In this document: positions 1-8,341 of the stretch, in pieces
Layout: every line of letters begins with the position of its first letter
Numbering within the stretch: the stretch's first letter is position 1
From: Eutrophocola sp965662685
GTDB taxonomy: Bacteria > Pseudomonadota > Gammaproteobacteria > Pseudomonadales > Pseudohongiellaceae
Direction of reading: 5' to 3'
Assembly (NCBI GenBank): GCA_965662685.1
Contig: CBFIIQ010000007.1
Location: 1 to 64,000, forward strand
Length of the DNA stretch: 64,000 bases
The notes under the pieces: model-generated
The model's database searches: none
What the model saw: the letters and a program-made list of their open reading frames with translations, nothing else
What the model was told of the DNA's origin: nothing
Position numbers and translations under genes: made by a program

Positions 1-481
1 GGTTAATACCGGCACACTGGTAGATGATTTTTCGGTCAGGGCATACCGCCAGCTGGATGCCAGTTTCAGCGGTGTTGAAGTGGATGCGACTTTTTTCCTC
101 AGCGAAAATTTTGAATTAAAGTTATTTGGTGATTCCATCAATGGCCAGCTGGACGGGAATGGCGACGCCCCCCGTATGCCCCCTTCCCGCTTCGGCTCAC
201 GTCTGGATTATAAAAATGGCGGCCTGTCTGCTTTTGCCTCTTTCATTCATGCCAGTGCACAGAATGAGCCCGGTAATTTTGAAGAAGAGACCGCCAGCTA
301 TACGCGCTGGGATATTGGGGTAAATTACAGCATGACGGTTGGCCGTGACAGTGAAGTGCTGATGTTTGCCCGAGGGCGCAATACAAGTGATGATGACATC
401 CGCTTGTCGACCTCGACATTGCGTGATTTCGCGCCCGAGGCAGGACGTTCAGTTGAAGTGGGTATGAGGTTTAGTTATTAA
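1..481 (+). CDS. TonB-dependent receptor, C-terminal part (5' end outside window)
   Basis: The frame is open from base 2 to the TAA at 479-481, so about 159 C-terminal residues are visible. The pattern is alternating aromatic and polar residues, as in outer-membrane beta strands, and the protein ends in the aromatic residues FSY, typical of barrel proteins recognised by BamA. The motif PRMPPSRFG resembles the PRIPPxRxG segment of zinc-type (ZnuD-like) TonB receptors. The plug and TonB box are missing because the gene starts before the window. The substrate cannot be told; the nearby arsenic operon is transcribed towards it and is probably unrelated. Confidence 0.8.
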   Translation, partial: VNTGTLVDDFSVRAYRQLDASFSGVEVDATFFLSENFELKLFGDSINGQLDGNGDAPRMPPSRFGSRLDYKNGGLSAFASFIHASAQNEPGNFEEETASYTRWDIGVNYSMTVGRDSEVLMFARGRNTSDDDIRLSTSTLRDFAPEAGRSVEVGMRFSY

Positions 482-522
482 ATTACGCTATGCAGGTTAA
501 TGTTGTCATTACTCGGCGTAAC

Positions 523-543
523 TGCCGGGCTAATTACCCGGCA
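523..543. terminator. Short hairpin between convergent genes
   Basis: TGCCGGG and CCCGGCA form a perfect 7-bp stem around a 7-base loop, 42 bases after the receptor stop codon. No run of T follows, so it would be a weak intrinsic terminator at best. It lies between two genes that converge. Confidence 0.35.
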
Positions 544-665
544 ACTGCCCTGCATTGACGCTGGTAGGTGGACACTGTCTCTGACAATCCGGCATCTGAC
601 AAGGGCGGAAAAAAACATTCTTCCTTGATTTTTTTTATTCAGATTGGACAGGCGATTGAACATCC

Positions 666-1682
666 CTAGGCAAACCAGTGTCGAGTGCGATTGGCAAACC
701 AGACTAATGACAACATAACAGGTACCTCCACCAGCACACCAACAACCGTGGCAAGTGCGGCACCAGAATGCAGACCAAACAGTGAAATCGCAACCGCGAC
801 TGCCAATTCAAAGAAGTTGGAGGTACCAATCATGCAGGCAGGTGCCGCTATGTTGTGCGGCAGTTTGATTTGTTTTGCCAACCAGTAGGCAATAGCAAAA
901 ATACCGTAGGTTTGAATCAGCAAGGGGATCGCAATCAGCACTATTGCTTCGGGGTTGCTTAATATGGTGTCAGCCTGAAACCCGAATAACAATGTCACTG
1001 TTGCCAGCAAGCCAATAATTGACCAGGGCTTCATCGTATCGAGAAACTTGTCTACTGCGGAGTGGTCATTGCCATTATCGAGTTTATTACGGGTAAGCGC
1101 ACCGGCAATGAGCGGCACCAGCACGTAGAGTATGACCGACAATAAAAGTGTGTCCCAGGGTACATTGATATCCGTGACGCCAAGCAAAAAGCCGGCAATA
1201 GGTGCAAAAGCAAAAATCATGATGATATCGTTTATAGATACCTGTACGAGGGTGTAATTGGCATCTCCCCTGGTCATCTGGCTCCATACAAATACCATGG
1301 CAGTACAGGGCGCAACGCCCAGCAGAATCATTCCCGCGATATATTCATTAGCCGTTTGCGGATCGACCCAATCCGCAAACAAGCCTTTAAAAAACAACCA
1401 TCCAAGAAAAGCCATTGAGAAGGGCTTGATCAACCAGTTAATCACCAGCGTCAGCACCAGCCCTTTGGGTTTCTTGCCTACATCCTTGATCGAAGAAAAA
1501 TCAATCTGGACCATCATTGGAAATATCATTAACCAGATTAAAATAGCGATAACAATATTGACATGGGCAAATTCCAGCCCGGCAATCATTGTGAATATGC
1601 CAGGTACAGTAAAGCCGGCAATAATTCCTGCAATAATGGCAAGCCCTACCCAAACTGTTAAATAGCGTTCAAATAATCCCAT
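666..1682 (-). CDS. acr3: ACR3-family arsenite efflux permease
   Basis: A 338-residue polytopic inner-membrane protein with about ten hydrophobic segments, the usual size for bacterial ACR3 carriers. It exports arsenite using the proton-motive force. The family-specific segment GVAPCTAMVFVWS is present, with the conserved cysteine near residue 126 that is essential in characterised ACR3 proteins. The start ATG is preceded by AGGAAACC. It is the last gene of an arsR-arsC-arsH-acr3 operon, 15 bases after arsH. ACR3 rather than ArsB is assigned from the motif and the length. Confidence 0.95.
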   Translation of the reverse strand: MGLFERYLTVWVGLAIIAGIIAGFTVPGIFTMIAGLEFAHVNIVIAILIWLMIFPMMVQIDFSSIKDVGKKPKGLVLTLVINWLIKPFSMAFLGWLFFKGLFADWVDPQTANEYIAGMILLGVAPCTAMVFVWSQMTRGDANYTLVQVSINDIIMIFAFAPIAGFLLGVTDINVPWDTLLLSVILYVLVPLIAGALTRNKLDNGNDHSAVDKFLDTMKPWSIIGLLATVTLLFGFQADTILSNPEAIVLIAIPLLIQTYGIFAIAYWLAKQIKLPHNIAAPACMIGTSNFFELAVAVAISLFGLHSGAALATVVGVLVEVPVMLSLVWFANRTRHWFA

Positions 1683-1697
1683 CTGGTTTCCTGCTTA

Positions 1698-2411
1698 TTA
1701 TTTCCGGTTCACGCGCTGACTTACTTGCTCAGCAGACTCAACACGCTCTGAGTAGCGGTCAACAAAATAATCCTTGTTATCCCGCAGCAATAAGGTGAAT
1801 TTCATCAATTCTTCCATCACATCGACAATGCGATTGTAATAAGGCGAAGGTTTCATTCGGCCATTGTCTTCAAATTCAAGAAAGGCTTTGGCAACCGACG
1901 ACTGATTCGGAATAGTCACCATTCTCATCCAGCGACCTAAAATACGCATCTGATTAACGGCATTAAAGGATTGAGAGCCGCCACACACCTGCATGACAGC
2001 AAGCGTTTTACCTTGCGTAGGGCGCACACCACCCAGACTTAAAGGGACCCAGTCAATCTGGCTTTTTAAAATGCCAGTCATGGCACCATGACGCTCAGGT
2101 GAGCACCAAACCTGTCCCTCAGACCAGATCATCAGTTCACGCAATTCCTGTACCTTGGCATGAGAGTCATCATGGCTATCGGGTTGCGGGAGTCCATGTG
2201 GATTATAGATACGGGTTTGTGCACCGAAGGCCTCTAACAATCGCGCACTCTCTTCTATCGCAAGGCGACTATAAGAACGTTCACGCAAAGAGCCATAAAG
2301 TAGCAGTATCCTGGGTTTATAACTGGACGAGGCTATCTTCATGGCATTCGCGTCAGGAATCTGAAAAACATCGCTTTCAATATTTGGCAAGCTCAATTCC
2401 TGTGTAGCCAT
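1698..2411 (-). CDS. arsH: ArsH, NADPH-dependent FMN reductase of the arsenic operon
   Basis: A flavodoxin-like oxidoreductase of about 237 residues. The FMN phosphate loop GSLRERSYSR follows the first beta strand at about residue 40, the signature of ArsH. Characterised ArsH enzymes reduce FMN with NADPH and oxidise trivalent organoarsenicals to less toxic pentavalent forms. The ATG at 2411-2409 shares one base with the arsC stop (TGATG), so the two genes are translationally coupled. A TTG one codon upstream is also in frame but less likely. Confidence 0.94.
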   Translation of the reverse strand: MATQELSLPNIESDVFQIPDANAMKIASSSYKPRILLLYGSLRERSYSRLAIEESARLLEAFGAQTRIYNPHGLPQPDSHDDSHAKVQELRELMIWSEGQVWCSPERHGAMTGILKSQIDWVPLSLGGVRPTQGKTLAVMQVCGGSQSFNAVNQMRILGRWMRMVTIPNQSSVAKAFLEFEDNGRMKPSPYYNRIVDVMEELMKFTLLLRDNKDYFVDRYSERVESAEQVSQRVNRK

Positions 2412-2881
2412 CAATTCGCGCCTATTGTCGCAAGCGCAGCTTTGAGTTGGGTTTTATCCAGGCCTTTAACGGCGATGCTAATGAGTTGATTTACGCGCCC
2501 AGTTATTTGCTCAATACAAGCCAGAAATGCCTGCTCAGTTTCCGCCTCATCTCCCTCTGCTTTGGACGGATCGCTCAAGCCCCAGTGCACTTTCAGACTA
2601 TTACCAAAATACAAAGGGCAAGCCTCACCTGCAGCAGAATCGCAAACAGTTACTACAATATCCGGATGAAAGTCTTCAAAGTCATCCCAGGACTGACTTT
2701 TCAAGCCCTCAGTAGAGTATCCGGTCTGCTCAAGGTATTTGAGTGACAGTGGATGAACCATTCCAGCAGGCTGGCTTCCAGCGCTTTTGGCCAGAATAAC
2801 TCCCCCTGCGATACTATTGGTAATGGCTTCGAATAAAATACTTCTACATCGGTTATGTGTGCATATATACAGAATTTTCAT
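2411..2881 (-). CDS. arsC: Arsenate reductase, low-molecular-weight phosphatase type
   Basis: 156 residues with the phosphatase loop CTHNRCRS (Cys7 to Arg13) directly after the first beta strand. Further redox cysteines sit in TVCDSAAGEACP, and the acid loop LSDPSKA supplies the aspartate. This is the family that reduces arsenate to arsenite through a cysteine relay, with electrons from thioredoxin or glutaredoxin. The product is the substrate of the Acr3 pump in the same operon. It starts 16 bases after arsR. Slightly longer than the minimal family because of a C-terminal helix after about residue 130. Confidence 0.94.
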   Translation of the reverse strand: MKILYICTHNRCRSILFEAITNSIAGGVILAKSAGSQPAGMVHPLSLKYLEQTGYSTEGLKSQSWDDFEDFHPDIVVTVCDSAAGEACPLYFGNSLKVHWGLSDPSKAEGDEAETEQAFLACIEQITGRVNQLISIAVKGLDKTQLKAALATIGAN

Positions 2882-2897
2882 AGCTGAGAGCTTTTAA

Positions 2898-3233
2898 TTA
2901 GCAACAGGAGTCTAGGGAAGATTGCGATGCAATCAATTTTTGTAATGCAGGACTAAAATACTCCTGGTTATGCTCAGCGGCGTTGACGATGATATCTCGC
3001 GCCCACTGTGGCAATCCGGGATGAAGTTTATAGAACACCCATTTGCCGCGTCTTTCATCCACCAAAATACCGCACTTACGCAATTGAGCCAGGTGGCGCG
3101 ATGTTTTTGGCTGATCGAGATCTAGGGCTTCCATTAAATCGCACACACATGCTTCCTTTGTTTCAGCAATCAGAAGCAGTGATTTGAGTCGCGTATCATC
3201 AGCGAGGCATTTAAAAAAGCTGCAAGGATTCAT
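2898..3233 (-). CDS. arsR: ArsR/SmtB-family arsenite-responsive repressor
   Basis: A 111-residue winged-helix repressor. The metal-sensing segment ACVCDLMEAL matches the ELCVCDL metal box in the alpha-3 helix of classical ArsR proteins, followed by the recognition helix QPKTSRHLAQLRKCGIL. It ends in a CC pair, which could also bind arsenite. It heads the operon arsR-arsC-arsH-acr3 and probably represses it from the palindrome just upstream, dissociating when As(III) binds. The ATG at 3233-3231 is the only plausible start. Confidence 0.93.
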   Translation of the reverse strand: MNPCSFFKCLADDTRLKSLLLIAETKEACVCDLMEALDLDQPKTSRHLAQLRKCGILVDERRGKWVFYKLHPGLPQWARDIIVNAAEHNQEYFSPALQKLIASQSSLDSCC

Positions 3234-3242
3234 CCGTATTAC

Positions 3243-3279
3243 ATGTGAAATTTAATATATGTGAAATTTCACATATATT
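3243..3279. promoter_or_regulatory. Probable ArsR operator: 26-bp palindrome plus extra half site
   Basis: Bases 3254-3279 form a perfect 26-bp palindrome centred between 3266 and 3267, with inner arms ATGTGAAA and TTTCACAT. A further half site, ATGTGAAATTT, at 3243-3253 repeats the left half (3259-3269) exactly, 16 bases away. The site is AT-rich and lies 10-46 bases upstream of arsR. Location and symmetry fit autoregulation by a dimeric ArsR; binding itself is inferred. Confidence 0.75.
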
Positions 3280-3546
3280 TGTCTGCCGGTCAATGAATAT
3301 TTTTATAATTTGTAGCAATAAAGAGATATTGGCGAGCAGACAAATGCTTTGGCAGTCGCAAAAAAAAGAGCTGGATATAAGAAAATGTTTCGTGCCAAAG
3401 CGGTCTATTTTTTCAATAAATACTGAACTGATATATTAATCACTTACCCTTGGCAAGTTGCGATTTCGTCTGTATCAATTGCCAGTTAAAAGGCGACAAT
3501 GTGGCTGGTTATTAACAAGTTTGCAGGCTATTGAAAAGGCAATGAT
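3280..3546. other. Intergenic region upstream of the membrane protein
   Basis: Beyond the ArsR operator this AT-rich spacer between divergent genes shows no convincing coding frame. It should hold the promoters for the ars operon and for the downstream membrane protein, but I cannot place -10/-35 boxes with confidence. Confidence 0.4.
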
Positions 3547-4257
3547 GTGATAAAAAACAGGGACTTATCACTTTCTTTACTGGCCTGGTGTTGTGCCATA
3601 CTTCCTTTTCTCACTATCCATGTCTGTTACCTGGTCTCTGCCAGCTACGGCCATGTTGAATGGTGCCTGCCTCATTGGGATGCCTGCACGTCCATCAGTG
3701 CAACCGGGCGCCAGATGCCGGAAAAACTCCTGTTTAAACTGGGTATGATTCCTTCAGCCCTGCTTACTGCCTGGCTTTGGTGGCAAATAAGACAATGGCT
3801 GGTCACCAGATTTCCCCGCGTCCCCCTGAGCAGCACATTGGTGCCGGGATTGCTCGCTGCATTTTTCCTGATTCTCTATACCCTGGCCCTTGGAGTAGAG
3901 GGCGATACATACCAACGTATTCGCCGGATCGGGGTAACCCTGTCTTTCGCTTTTACCTTTTTGGCACAACTGCAATGTACGCGCTTGTTTGGAAAACTTG
4001 CCAGGGCTTCAAATGCCAGCCAATCCATAATTTACTGGCAAAAGCGTCTTTTTTGGCTACTTTCTTGCCTGTTACTGACCGGACTCATTAGCGTGATTCT
4101 TGATGCCTGGATGGGGATGGGTTATGACAACCTGGAAGATGCCTTTGAATGGAATATGGCATTAATGCTTCAGCTCTGGTTCGCCGGTGCCGCAGTATTT
4201 CTGTCAAAAACCGCTGGCATGCAAAGATTAAGCAATGATTCAGGAATGGCGCACTAG
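3547..4257 (+). CDS. Six-helix membrane protein, Frag1/DRAM/Sfk1-like
   Basis: 236 residues with six hydrophobic segments at about 8-30, 66-82, 96-116, 128-145, 168-188 and 202-221. The first loop carries paired cysteines and the sequence SISATGRQMPEKLLFKLGM, which resembles the SISxxG..PP...F..G pattern of the Frag1/DRAM/Sfk1 (CWH43 N-terminal) family. The function of bacterial members is unknown. The start is GTG, since an ATG four bases upstream is out of frame. It stands alone, divergent from the arsenic operon. Family assignment is by motif only. Confidence 0.65.
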   Translation: MIKNRDLSLSLLAWCCAILPFLTIHVCYLVSASYGHVEWCLPHWDACTSISATGRQMPEKLLFKLGMIPSALLTAWLWWQIRQWLVTRFPRVPLSSTLVPGLLAAFFLILYTLALGVEGDTYQRIRRIGVTLSFAFTFLAQLQCTRLFGKLARASNASQSIIYWQKRLFWLLSCLLLTGLISVILDAWMGMGYDNLEDAFEWNMALMLQLWFAGAAVFLSKTAGMQRLSNDSGMAH

Positions 4258-4546
4258 ACTGAACTCTGTAAGTTTCTAAAAACCCATGAACAAGGGATTT
4301 ATGTATATATCGGGTGGGAAGCAGGGGTTAGAAAGGCTACAGAAGAATGTTCAATGCCTGCTGCAGTTCTGGGGCCAGAGTATGAAGAGAGCTGGGGGAA
4401 AAGCGAGGGTATATCTACCCGCTTACGTTCTCCTTGAGAAAAATCGGGGATTTTCCTCATGCATACTCTGGCTCCGTCTTTTCAGGATCTGACTGCTTTC
4501 GGACCAGTCATTGATACAGGTATTAATCCTTAGCAGCGTTTTTTGC

Positions 4547-5938
4547 TCATGCCTGAAAACTGACACGGATACTGGCACCTCCCAGCTCACTCCTGTCGAC
4601 GCTTATCTCTCCCTTGTAACTGCTGACTATATCTACGGTTACGGCCAGCCCTATGCCCTGCCCGCTTTTGAGGGTATCGCCGCGAGTACCACGCTGCAGC
4701 ACCCATTCCCTATCCTGTTCCGCGATACCATCACCATCATCTTCCACCTCAATATCCAGCAACGAACCATTACGGCTTACCTTGACCATTATCTGGCTAT
4801 GGCAATACTTGAAGGCGTTATCCAGCAAATTTCCACACAACTCCATCAGGTCACTTTCTTCTCCATGGAAAAACGCATCCGCTTGCAGATCCCTGACCAC
4901 CCTGACAGATTTATCCAGATAGACTTTCTCCAACGCGTTAATTATTTTTTCAACCACAGGTAAGACCTGAATGGAAACACCCAGATGTCGGGATTTCTCC
5001 GAGCGAGTCGCTCGTTTCAATTGATAGGAGACTATCTGATTCATTCTCTCCAGTTGTTCATCAAGCTCAAGTAATTCTGTCTTTGGGCCAGCCACATCAG
5101 CCTGATTATTTTCTCTGACCTGATTAACAATCCCTGCTATCACCGCCAGAGGAGTTTTCAAACTATGGGCAAGATCACCAAGCGTGGTGCGATAGCGGCT
5201 CTGCCTTTCTCTTTCACTTTTGATTAGTAAATTAAGATTCTTGCTAACAGCCTCAAGTTCCGGCGGATAGCCCTGCTCAACCTGATCTTTTTCTCCGGCC
5301 TCAATACTGGATACTTCCATGGCAAGTTGCTGCAATGGTTTTAATCCCCAACGTAGCAACAGGAACTGGGCAATGGACAATAAAAAGGCCAGACCACCAA
5401 ACCACAAATATAGGCTGGATTGAAATTCACGAATCTCTGCATCGGTAGGTTCAACAGATTCCAGTACAACAAAAGAAAATTCCTGATCGAGAGATGACCA
5501 ATAGGTGCCATAATCCGCGTAGGCCAGGCTACCCTGCTGCGGGGTTTCCATCTTGCCAAACACGGTTTGCCCTGGTGCCACGTCCTGGCTCATGAAATTA
5601 GCCTGTTCCAGATTCACGTCCAGCGCAGAAGGACTGCGCCACACTTCTGCTCCCTCCGCATCCAGAATAAAACCATAGAGACCGGAATTTATCTGGGAAA
5701 AACGTGCTTCCTCCAGATCAGGTAGAAAAAACCCTTCTTCATCAGGCTCCGCCACACCCAGTAGCGCATAGACCTGTAATTGCAGTCGCTCCTCCACTGC
5801 AGCAGCAACGCTTTCCTTGAATGCACGATCAAGAACAAAGCCGGCGAGACCGAGAAAAAGAATCAGGAGTATACCGAACGCCAGAACCAGGCGTGTTTGA
5901 AGGGAGTAGCGACTTTTAGACGTTGTTGGCTGGGACAT
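4547..5938 (-). CDS. PhoQ-like sensor histidine kinase
   Basis: About 463 residues, inner membrane. There is one transmembrane helix near residues 15-36, a periplasmic sensor of about 140 residues rich in acidic residues, and a second helix near 180-197. The H-box LGDLAHSLKTPLA follows, then the N-box ELCGNLLDNAFKY, DDGDGIA and GQGIGLAV. The missing proline-rich H-box variant and LAHSLKTPL are typical of PhoQ. I chose the ATG encoding MSQPTTSK, which overlaps the regulator by 23 bases; an upstream in-frame start would add 11 residues. It is the partner of the adjacent response regulator; the acidic sensor suggests divalent cations or peptides, by analogy with PhoQ. Confidence 0.88.
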   Translation of the reverse strand: MSQPTTSKSRYSLQTRLVLAFGILLILFLGLAGFVLDRAFKESVAAAVEERLQLQVYALLGVAEPDEEGFFLPDLEEARFSQINSGLYGFILDAEGAEVWRSPSALDVNLEQANFMSQDVAPGQTVFGKMETPQQGSLAYADYGTYWSSLDQEFSFVVLESVEPTDAEIREFQSSLYLWFGGLAFLLSIAQFLLLRWGLKPLQQLAMEVSSIEAGEKDQVEQGYPPELEAVSKNLNLLIKSERERQSRYRTTLGDLAHSLKTPLAVIAGIVNQVRENNQADVAGPKTELLELDEQLERMNQIVSYQLKRATRSEKSRHLGVSIQVLPVVEKIINALEKVYLDKSVRVVRDLQADAFFHGEESDLMELCGNLLDNAFKYCHSQIMVKVSRNGSLLDIEVEDDGDGIAEQDREWVLQRGTRGDTLKSGQGIGLAVTVDIVSSYKGEISVDRSELGGASIRVSFQA

Positions 5939-6599
5939 TAAATCGATAACCCTGCCCGCGAATGGTATCAATCGGTTTCAGGCTTTCGTCCGGATCAAGT
6001 TTCTGTCGTAAGCGCCGAATGAATACTTCCAGCACATTGCTGTCCCTGTCATAGTCCTGATCATAAAGATGCTCGGTGAGCTCGGTTTTGGAAACCACTT
6101 TACCCGGATGTAACATGAGGTATTCAAGTACCTTGTATTCATAAGCGGTCAGCTCAACTTCCGTATCATTGACACTGAGGCGTTTGGCGGTGGTATCCAG
6201 GCTCAAACCGGCAAACTCCAGAGTAGGCTTGGAAAACCCTGCGGCTCGCCTTACCAGGGCATTCAGGCGCGCCTTGATTTCCTCAATCTGGAAAGGTTTG
6301 ACGACGTAATCATCGGCTCCGGAATCCAGACCCTCTACTTTGTCTGTCCAGTTATCACGAGCGGTAAGAATAAGAATAGGAAAGTTTTTACCGTCTTCAC
6401 GGATAGTCTTGATAAGTTCGATACCATTAATTTTCGGCAGGCCCAGATCAATGATCGCAGCATCATAATCGCATTCCCGGGCCTGGAACAAACCACTTTC
6501 ACCATCACCGGCACTATCCACCACGAACCCTGCATCCGCAAGCGCTTTTACAAGCTGGGCCCTGAGTAAATCTTCATCTTCAACTATTAACAGGCGCAT
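5916..6599 (-). CDS. OmpR/PhoP-family response regulator
   Basis: 227 residues. The receiver domain (1-120) has the acidic pair EDED, the phosphoacceptor Asp51 in IIDLGLP, and the Lys switch in DDYVVKPF. The DNA-binding domain has the winged-helix sequence ELTAYEYKVLEYL and ends in IRGQGYRF. The start is placed at MRLLIVEDED; an upstream frame extension has no family support. It lies in a pepSY-regulator-kinase operon and should be phosphorylated by the kinase encoded next. Confidence 0.93.
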   Translation of the reverse strand: MRLLIVEDEDLLRAQLVKALADAGFVVDSAGDGESGLFQARECDYDAAIIDLGLPKINGIELIKTIREDGKNFPILILTARDNWTDKVEGLDSGADDYVVKPFQIEEIKARLNALVRRAAGFSKPTLEFAGLSLDTTAKRLSVNDTEVELTAYEYKVLEYLMLHPGKVVSKTELTEHLYDQDYDRDSNVLEVFIRRLRQKLDPDESLKPIDTIRGQGYRFNVPANNV

Positions 6600-6726
6600 C
6601 TGATTTTCTTCCTGGATCGACCAAGTTGAGTTGTGCAACCTGGGTTATGAAGGCTGGGTTATTACTCTGAATAGACAATGATGAATTGCAAACAATATGC
6701 TCTAAAGTCTACTAAAAAAGTGGTAT

Positions 6727-7065
6727 TTATTCTGATGGCGCGCTTACCGCGCCGGAACTGGAATTTACAAAGACATTAAACACGGTGCCTTCCCTATCCA
6801 TTCTCACGCGCCAGTTATTGTTCTCCACCTGAACAACACCCAATACGCGTCCTTCATAACGACCACTGGCAAGGTTTAATGCCTGGCGACGGGAAATGCG
6901 TGGCGCTTGGGAGCCAAGATTATTGACACCGTTATCCTGTAGGGAATTGGCTTTAACACGCGTATCCAGACGCTCTGAAAATTCAGTATTATCAGCAGCA
7001 GCAAGATGCAGGGAAACTATCAAGGTTCCCAACAGAAGGCAGTGACTGGATATTTTACTTTTCAC
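6727..7065 (-). CDS. Exported PepSY-domain protein
   Basis: 112 residues with an N-terminal signal peptide ending near AAADN and a single PepSY domain. The conserved core is ISRRQALNLASGRYEGRVLGVVQVENNNW, read here as the segments ISRRQALNLA and GRVLGVVQ, followed by VNSSSGAV. The start codon is GTG. PepSY proteins often precede PhoPQ-like pairs and may modulate peptidases or the sensor in the periplasm. It lies 127 bases before the response regulator on the same strand, so co-transcription is likely. Confidence 0.8.
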   Translation of the reverse strand: MKSKISSHCLLLGTLIVSLHLAAADNTEFSERLDTRVKANSLQDNGVNNLGSQAPRISRRQALNLASGRYEGRVLGVVQVENNNWRVRMDREGTVFNVFVNSSSGAVSAPSE

Positions 7066-7404
7066 TTTCTAACTCTCATTCCGGACCAGGTTTCAGGCCA
7101 GTTAAACGATCTTAACAGTATGAACTATCTACTTTCATACATATTTCCAGCATGTTACTGCTTTCTCAGGCAGCTCTATCAGGAAAAGCTAAAAAGGCAC
7201 TAAAACCTGAAAAAGCTAAATAAAAAACCCGAATGTTGGAGTATATCTTACCGACCCAGCTCAAATTACTGTCATTATGGATATGCTCATTGCAAGCTAT
7301 TGTAGCCATAGACCCAATCATAACCAACTAATTTTCTCTATCTGCAAGGTGCTACAGCTGAAGCAAGGCAGGGCAATTGCCAGCACCACAATTTGCAATC
7401 GCGC

Positions 7405-7452
7405 CACCTATTACCGCCTCAGGAGACCCGGAGTTTGGAGGCGGTAATGGTG
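7405..7452. repeat. Long inverted repeat (15-bp stem, one bulge)
   Basis: ATTACCGCCTC (7410-7420) pairs perfectly with GAGGCGGTAAT (7438-7448). The stem continues as CACC/GGTG after a single bulged T, giving 15 pairs around a 17-base loop. No T run follows, so it is not a classical terminator. It could be a REP-like element, part of a small RNA or a remnant of a mobile element. Confidence 0.6.
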
Positions 7453-7481
7453 ACGACTACCGAACAGTCAAGCTTCTCTTA

Positions 7482-7508
7482 CCAGTTTCACCAGTTTCAC
7501 CAGTTTCG
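7482..7508. repeat. Three tandem copies of a 9-base unit
   Basis: CCAGTTTCA is repeated three times in direct succession, the third copy ending in G instead of A. It lies 30 bases after the hairpin in the same gap. It could be a polymerase-slippage microsatellite. Confidence 0.7.
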
Positions 7509-7884
7509 GTTTGATCCCCATTGCTATCGTCATTCACCGGGGATCCATTAAAATTCTTTATTATTCAGAAAGTTAGAATCATAAAAAACTATCAATCAGA
7601 TTCAATAGACTATTTAAAACCTCCCACTAAAGCTAAAGCAGCCAGAAAATAGCGCTTAAATCCTGATTGTTATCCTGAATAAAACCACGAGAACCACCTT
7701 AACAGGAGGTAAATGAATATTTCCTGAATATATGAAAAATTCCCGACTTGACTGTTTTAAATTGTCATAGCCCTGCAAGTATGAATAATGTTTATCCAAG
7801 CGCTTGAAAAAAAAGAAAATAAATAGTCTCACTGGCTAATGCCGGCCTGAAGAGGTTTTAGAGAATTACCAAGAGAAGTCGCGG

Positions 7885-8238
7885 ATGGAAGTACTAATAC
7901 TGTTTTTTAATCTGGTGATAGGACATTGTGTCGGTGACTACGTCCTGCAACCGGGGCCAATGAGTGCGGCCAAAAGTCGGCATAATAATCTCAAGGAGCA
8001 GTATGGAGAAAGTTTTCCGCACTGGTATTACTGGCTCACTGCACATGCACTCACCCATGCCGGTATCGTTATCCTGCTAACCGGAAACTATCTGTTTGCC
8101 ATTCTGGAGACGCTTAGTCACTGGCTGATCGATTACGCTAAATGTGAAAAATGGATCAATATCCATCAGGACCAGATTGGCCACATGATTTTCAAAATCC
8201 TGTATTGCGTAATTTTCTACATGTCCATGACACCCTGA
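7885..8238 (+). CDS. DUF3307-family small membrane protein
   Basis: 117 residues with three or four hydrophobic segments. The N-terminal VIGHCVGDYVLQP and the central HALTHAGIVILL, then HWLIDYAK, match the His- and Asp-bearing helices of DUF3307, whose function is unknown. An AAGAGAAG sequence lies before the ATG. It is convergent with the M48 protease gene and no functional link is visible. Confidence 0.75.
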   Translation: MEVLILFFNLVIGHCVGDYVLQPGPMSAAKSRHNNLKEQYGESFPHWYYWLTAHALTHAGIVILLTGNYLFAILETLSHWLIDYAKCEKWINIHQDQIGHMIFKILYCVIFYMSMTP

Positions 8239-8341
8239 AGAAAGTTTCACTCCGCAATGCTCTGGTGCTCGGTGAACAGATCATGACAGAATCAGTCATG
8301 ACCCGGAGTGCGCAGGCTCTGGAGTTTTTCGACAAGTCACA

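Larger units (their letters stand above)
7066..7884. other. 819-base intergenic region without a convincing gene
   Basis: Short frames occur but none has a family motif, ribosome-binding site or coding-like composition. The region holds a long hairpin (7405-7452) and a 9-base tandem repeat (7482-7508), described separately. The rest is AT-rich and should contain the divergent promoters for the PepSY operon and the DUF3307 gene. A small RNA cannot be excluded. Confidence 0.5.

Noticed and set aside
4286..4492. 68-codon frame after the membrane protein
   Set aside because: No motif, no ribosome-binding site and Arg/Gly-rich composition; likely chance.
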